DNA of 7,332 nucleotides, taken from assembly GCA_017457545.1 (NCBI GenBank), contig JAFTHF010000317.1, forward strand, positions 1 to 7,332, in the 5' to 3' direction. Origin of the DNA: Clostridia bacterium (GTDB taxonomy: Bacteria; Bacillota_A; Clostridia; Oscillospirales; CAG-272). Below are positions 6,180 through 7,332 of this stretch, piece by piece. The notes below the pieces were generated by a model that ran no database searches, was not told where the DNA came from, and was given only the letters and a program-made list of their open reading frames with translations. Positions within the stretch are counted from its first letter, which is position 1; each line of letters starts with the position of its first letter. A program made the position numbers and the translations under genes.

Positions 6180-7070
6180 GTCCTTTTTCCTAAAGATGTT
6201 TAAAAGCACATATGCTCCAACCAATGCTACAATTGAAGAAATAAGGACAATATACATTACATATGGCTCTACTTTACTGTCAAAGAAATAAATGTTACAG
6301 TCTACTGCGTCACGTAGACTATCAACTACAATTTCAGGAATGCCCTCATCCTGTAATGCTTTAAGAGCTCCGTTCATTGCGTGGTTACGGAACAAAGATG
6401 TACCGTATGTACCGGGCAGGAATGAAATAACCTTCTGTAGCCCATCGCTAAATGATGAAATAGGCATATATGCTCCACATATAAATCCATATCCTGCGCT
6501 TACTATAGTACCTACTGCAGAGATTTGTCCTTGGGTTGACAAGAAGAGATTAATAAGTGAGGATAAAGCTGTACCAAAGAATACAAGTATTACAACATCA
6601 AGCAATAGTAAGAATACATCTGCCACCGACATATACCAGCCTATAATTGCAACATAGCATATGCAGATAGCTGCAGCGGTAAAGCAAATTAACAATGTTG
6701 AAACAAGTGTAGCGACATAGTAGCTTAGTGAAAGCACAGATGTACTTAGAGGTGAAATTCTTAAATCCTTAATAGTTCCGTTTGCCCTGTCCTGTACCAT
6801 TAAGAAGTTGGAACAGAAGGCAACCGTAATACAGGAAACGGCAAGTAACGATGAAATAAGCTGTCCACCCACTAAGCCGTCAATAATATCTTCCGGAATG
6901 GGTATACCCTGTGGAAAATTCATAGTAAAGCTATCTCTATACACATTGCTTAAAAATGTTGCATAAAGTACAAGCAATATTGCAGGAGTTATAAGAGCTG
7001 TAAAAAACATTCCCTTGTCCTTAAAAAACAGCTTTATATTTCTTTTTATGAGAGTTAGTGCTATCTTCAT
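6174..7070 (-). CDS. ABC-2 type transporter permease
   Basis: A 298-residue membrane protein of the ABC-2 exporter type. Six membrane helices can be drawn at about 21-41, 70-90, 116-140, 150-175, 183-205 and 270-293, with an extracytoplasmic stretch between the first two. Features typical of this permease family are DRANGTIKDLRISPLS (94-109), a cytosolic loop that usually meets the ATPase, and GAYMPISSFSDGLQKV followed by FLPGTYG (199-223) near the fifth helix. Such proteins pair as homo- or heterodimers with an ATPase to move drugs, lipids, peptides or polysaccharides outward; the substrate cannot be deduced. The ATG at 7070 overlaps the stop of the ATPase gene by 4 nt (ATGA) and follows a G-rich Shine-Dalgarno (AGGGGGG, 7077-7083). 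The gene ends at the shared terminator and no further subunit is present on this side. Confidence 0.92.
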   Translation of the reverse strand: MKIALTLIKRNIKLFFKDKGMFFTALITPAILLVLYATFLSNVYRDSFTMNFPQGIPIPEDIIDGLVGGQLISSLLAVSCITVAFCSNFLMVQDRANGTIKDLRISPLSTSVLSLSYYVATLVSTLLICFTAAAICICYVAIIGWYMSVADVFLLLLDVVILVFFGTALSSLINLFLSTQGQISAVGTIVSAGYGFICGAYMPISSFSDGLQKVISFLPGTYGTSLFRNHAMNGALKALQDEGIPEIVVDSLRDAVDCNIYFFDSKVEPYVMYIVLISSIVALVGAYVLLNIFRKKDK

Positions 7071-7332
7071 TTCTCTCCCCCCTCATTAAGCTTCTTTCCT
7101 GTTACAGAGAGGAAAACATCATCCATTTTACCCTTTGTAATTTCATAATCGACAAACAAATCGGGATTTTTTAAAATAAGCTCTGTTGCAGCCCTTGTAT
7201 TAGGCACGGAAATTCGATATGCATCACGGATATGCTCATATTCAAGTCCAAATGCCTTAATTTGTTCTTCGCCTACTCCGTATATGGTTACAAAATCACC
7301 TGTATATGTATTTTTAAGCTCCAAAGGCGTAC
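7067..7332 (-). CDS. ABC transporter ATP-binding protein, C-terminal part (cut by window edge)
   Basis: The last 88 codons or so of a gene whose start lies outside the window. The frame is open to the edge, reading TPLELKN at the first full codons. The piece lies after the nucleotide-binding core, so no Walker or signature motif can be seen. It resembles the C-terminal extension of exporter ATPases: a linker like GTPLELK, a small alpha/beta domain of about 60 residues, and the closing motif MDDVFLSVTGKKL, close to the common LEDVFLxLTG ending. A TTG at 7322-7324 is in frame but has no reason to be a start. The stop overlaps the permease ATG (ATGA), so the two are translationally coupled and together form an exporter. 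Substrate and full domain content are unknown. Confidence 0.88.
   Translation of the reverse strand, partial: TPLELKNTYTGDFVTIYGVGEEQIKAFGLEYEHIRDAYRISVPNTRAATELILKNPDLFVDYEITKGKMDDVFLSVTGKKLNEGGEK

Noticed and set aside
7322..7324. TTG start for a short separate protein at the window end
   Set aside because: The frame continues to the window edge, and the protein is the usual C-terminal part of an ABC ATPase.
1..7332. Mobile element, CRISPR array, toxin-antitoxin or phage defence system
   Set aside because: No transposase, terminal repeats, spaced direct repeats or defence-type genes are seen; gene order and codon usage look like ordinary chromosome.

Overview
The window looks like chromosomal DNA of a low-GC, endospore-forming Firmicute, most likely an anaerobic gut-type member of the Clostridia. 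The reasons are an intact spoIIAA-spoIIAB-sigF sporulation operon, a metK gene controlled by a SAM-I (S-box) riboswitch, AT-rich intergenic DNA with textbook sigma-A promoters, strong purine-rich Shine-Dalgarno sites, and a cysteine-rich cytosolic protein. Genus or species cannot be assigned from the sequence alone.

Layout. Positions 19-1191 (minus) encode S-adenosylmethionine synthetase, preceded by its own promoter, SAM-I aptamer and intrinsic terminator (about 1211-1387). Positions 1415-4500 (minus) hold a tight three-gene operon: calcineurin-like metallophosphoesterase, cytosolic family-20 glycoside hydrolase, and a COG2426-type small membrane protein. Gene gaps are 8 and 9 bp, and a near-perfect sigma-A promoter lies just upstream. 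An intergenic region of about 160 bp (4501-4665) is shared with the divergent spoIIA operon (4666-6143, plus): anti-anti-sigma factor SpoIIAA, anti-sigma kinase SpoIIAB and sigma-F. A 12-bp hairpin at 6144-6170, T-rich on both sides, separates sigF from a convergent ABC-2 transporter operon (6174 to the window end, minus): the permease and the C-terminal end of its ATPase, which runs off the window.

How the genes work together. SpoIIAA, SpoIIAB and sigma-F form the known partner-switching module that activates forespore transcription. MetK makes SAM, and its leader carries the matching SAM sensor. The phosphoesterase/GH20/COG2426 genes are clearly one transcription unit, but their joint role is not known; an intracellular amino-sugar or cell-wall-fragment role is only an inference. 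The ABC permease and ATPase are translationally coupled (ATGA overlap) and form an exporter-type complex of unknown substrate.

Most of the window is recognisable core biology. The least explained parts are the phosphoesterase-GH20-COG2426 operon, the unusual Cys-Cys in front of the GH20 catalytic Asp-Glu pair, and the symmetrical GTCAAT motifs around the divergent promoters. I found no mobile element, CRISPR array, tRNA or rRNA, and no gene-free stretch longer than 300 bases.
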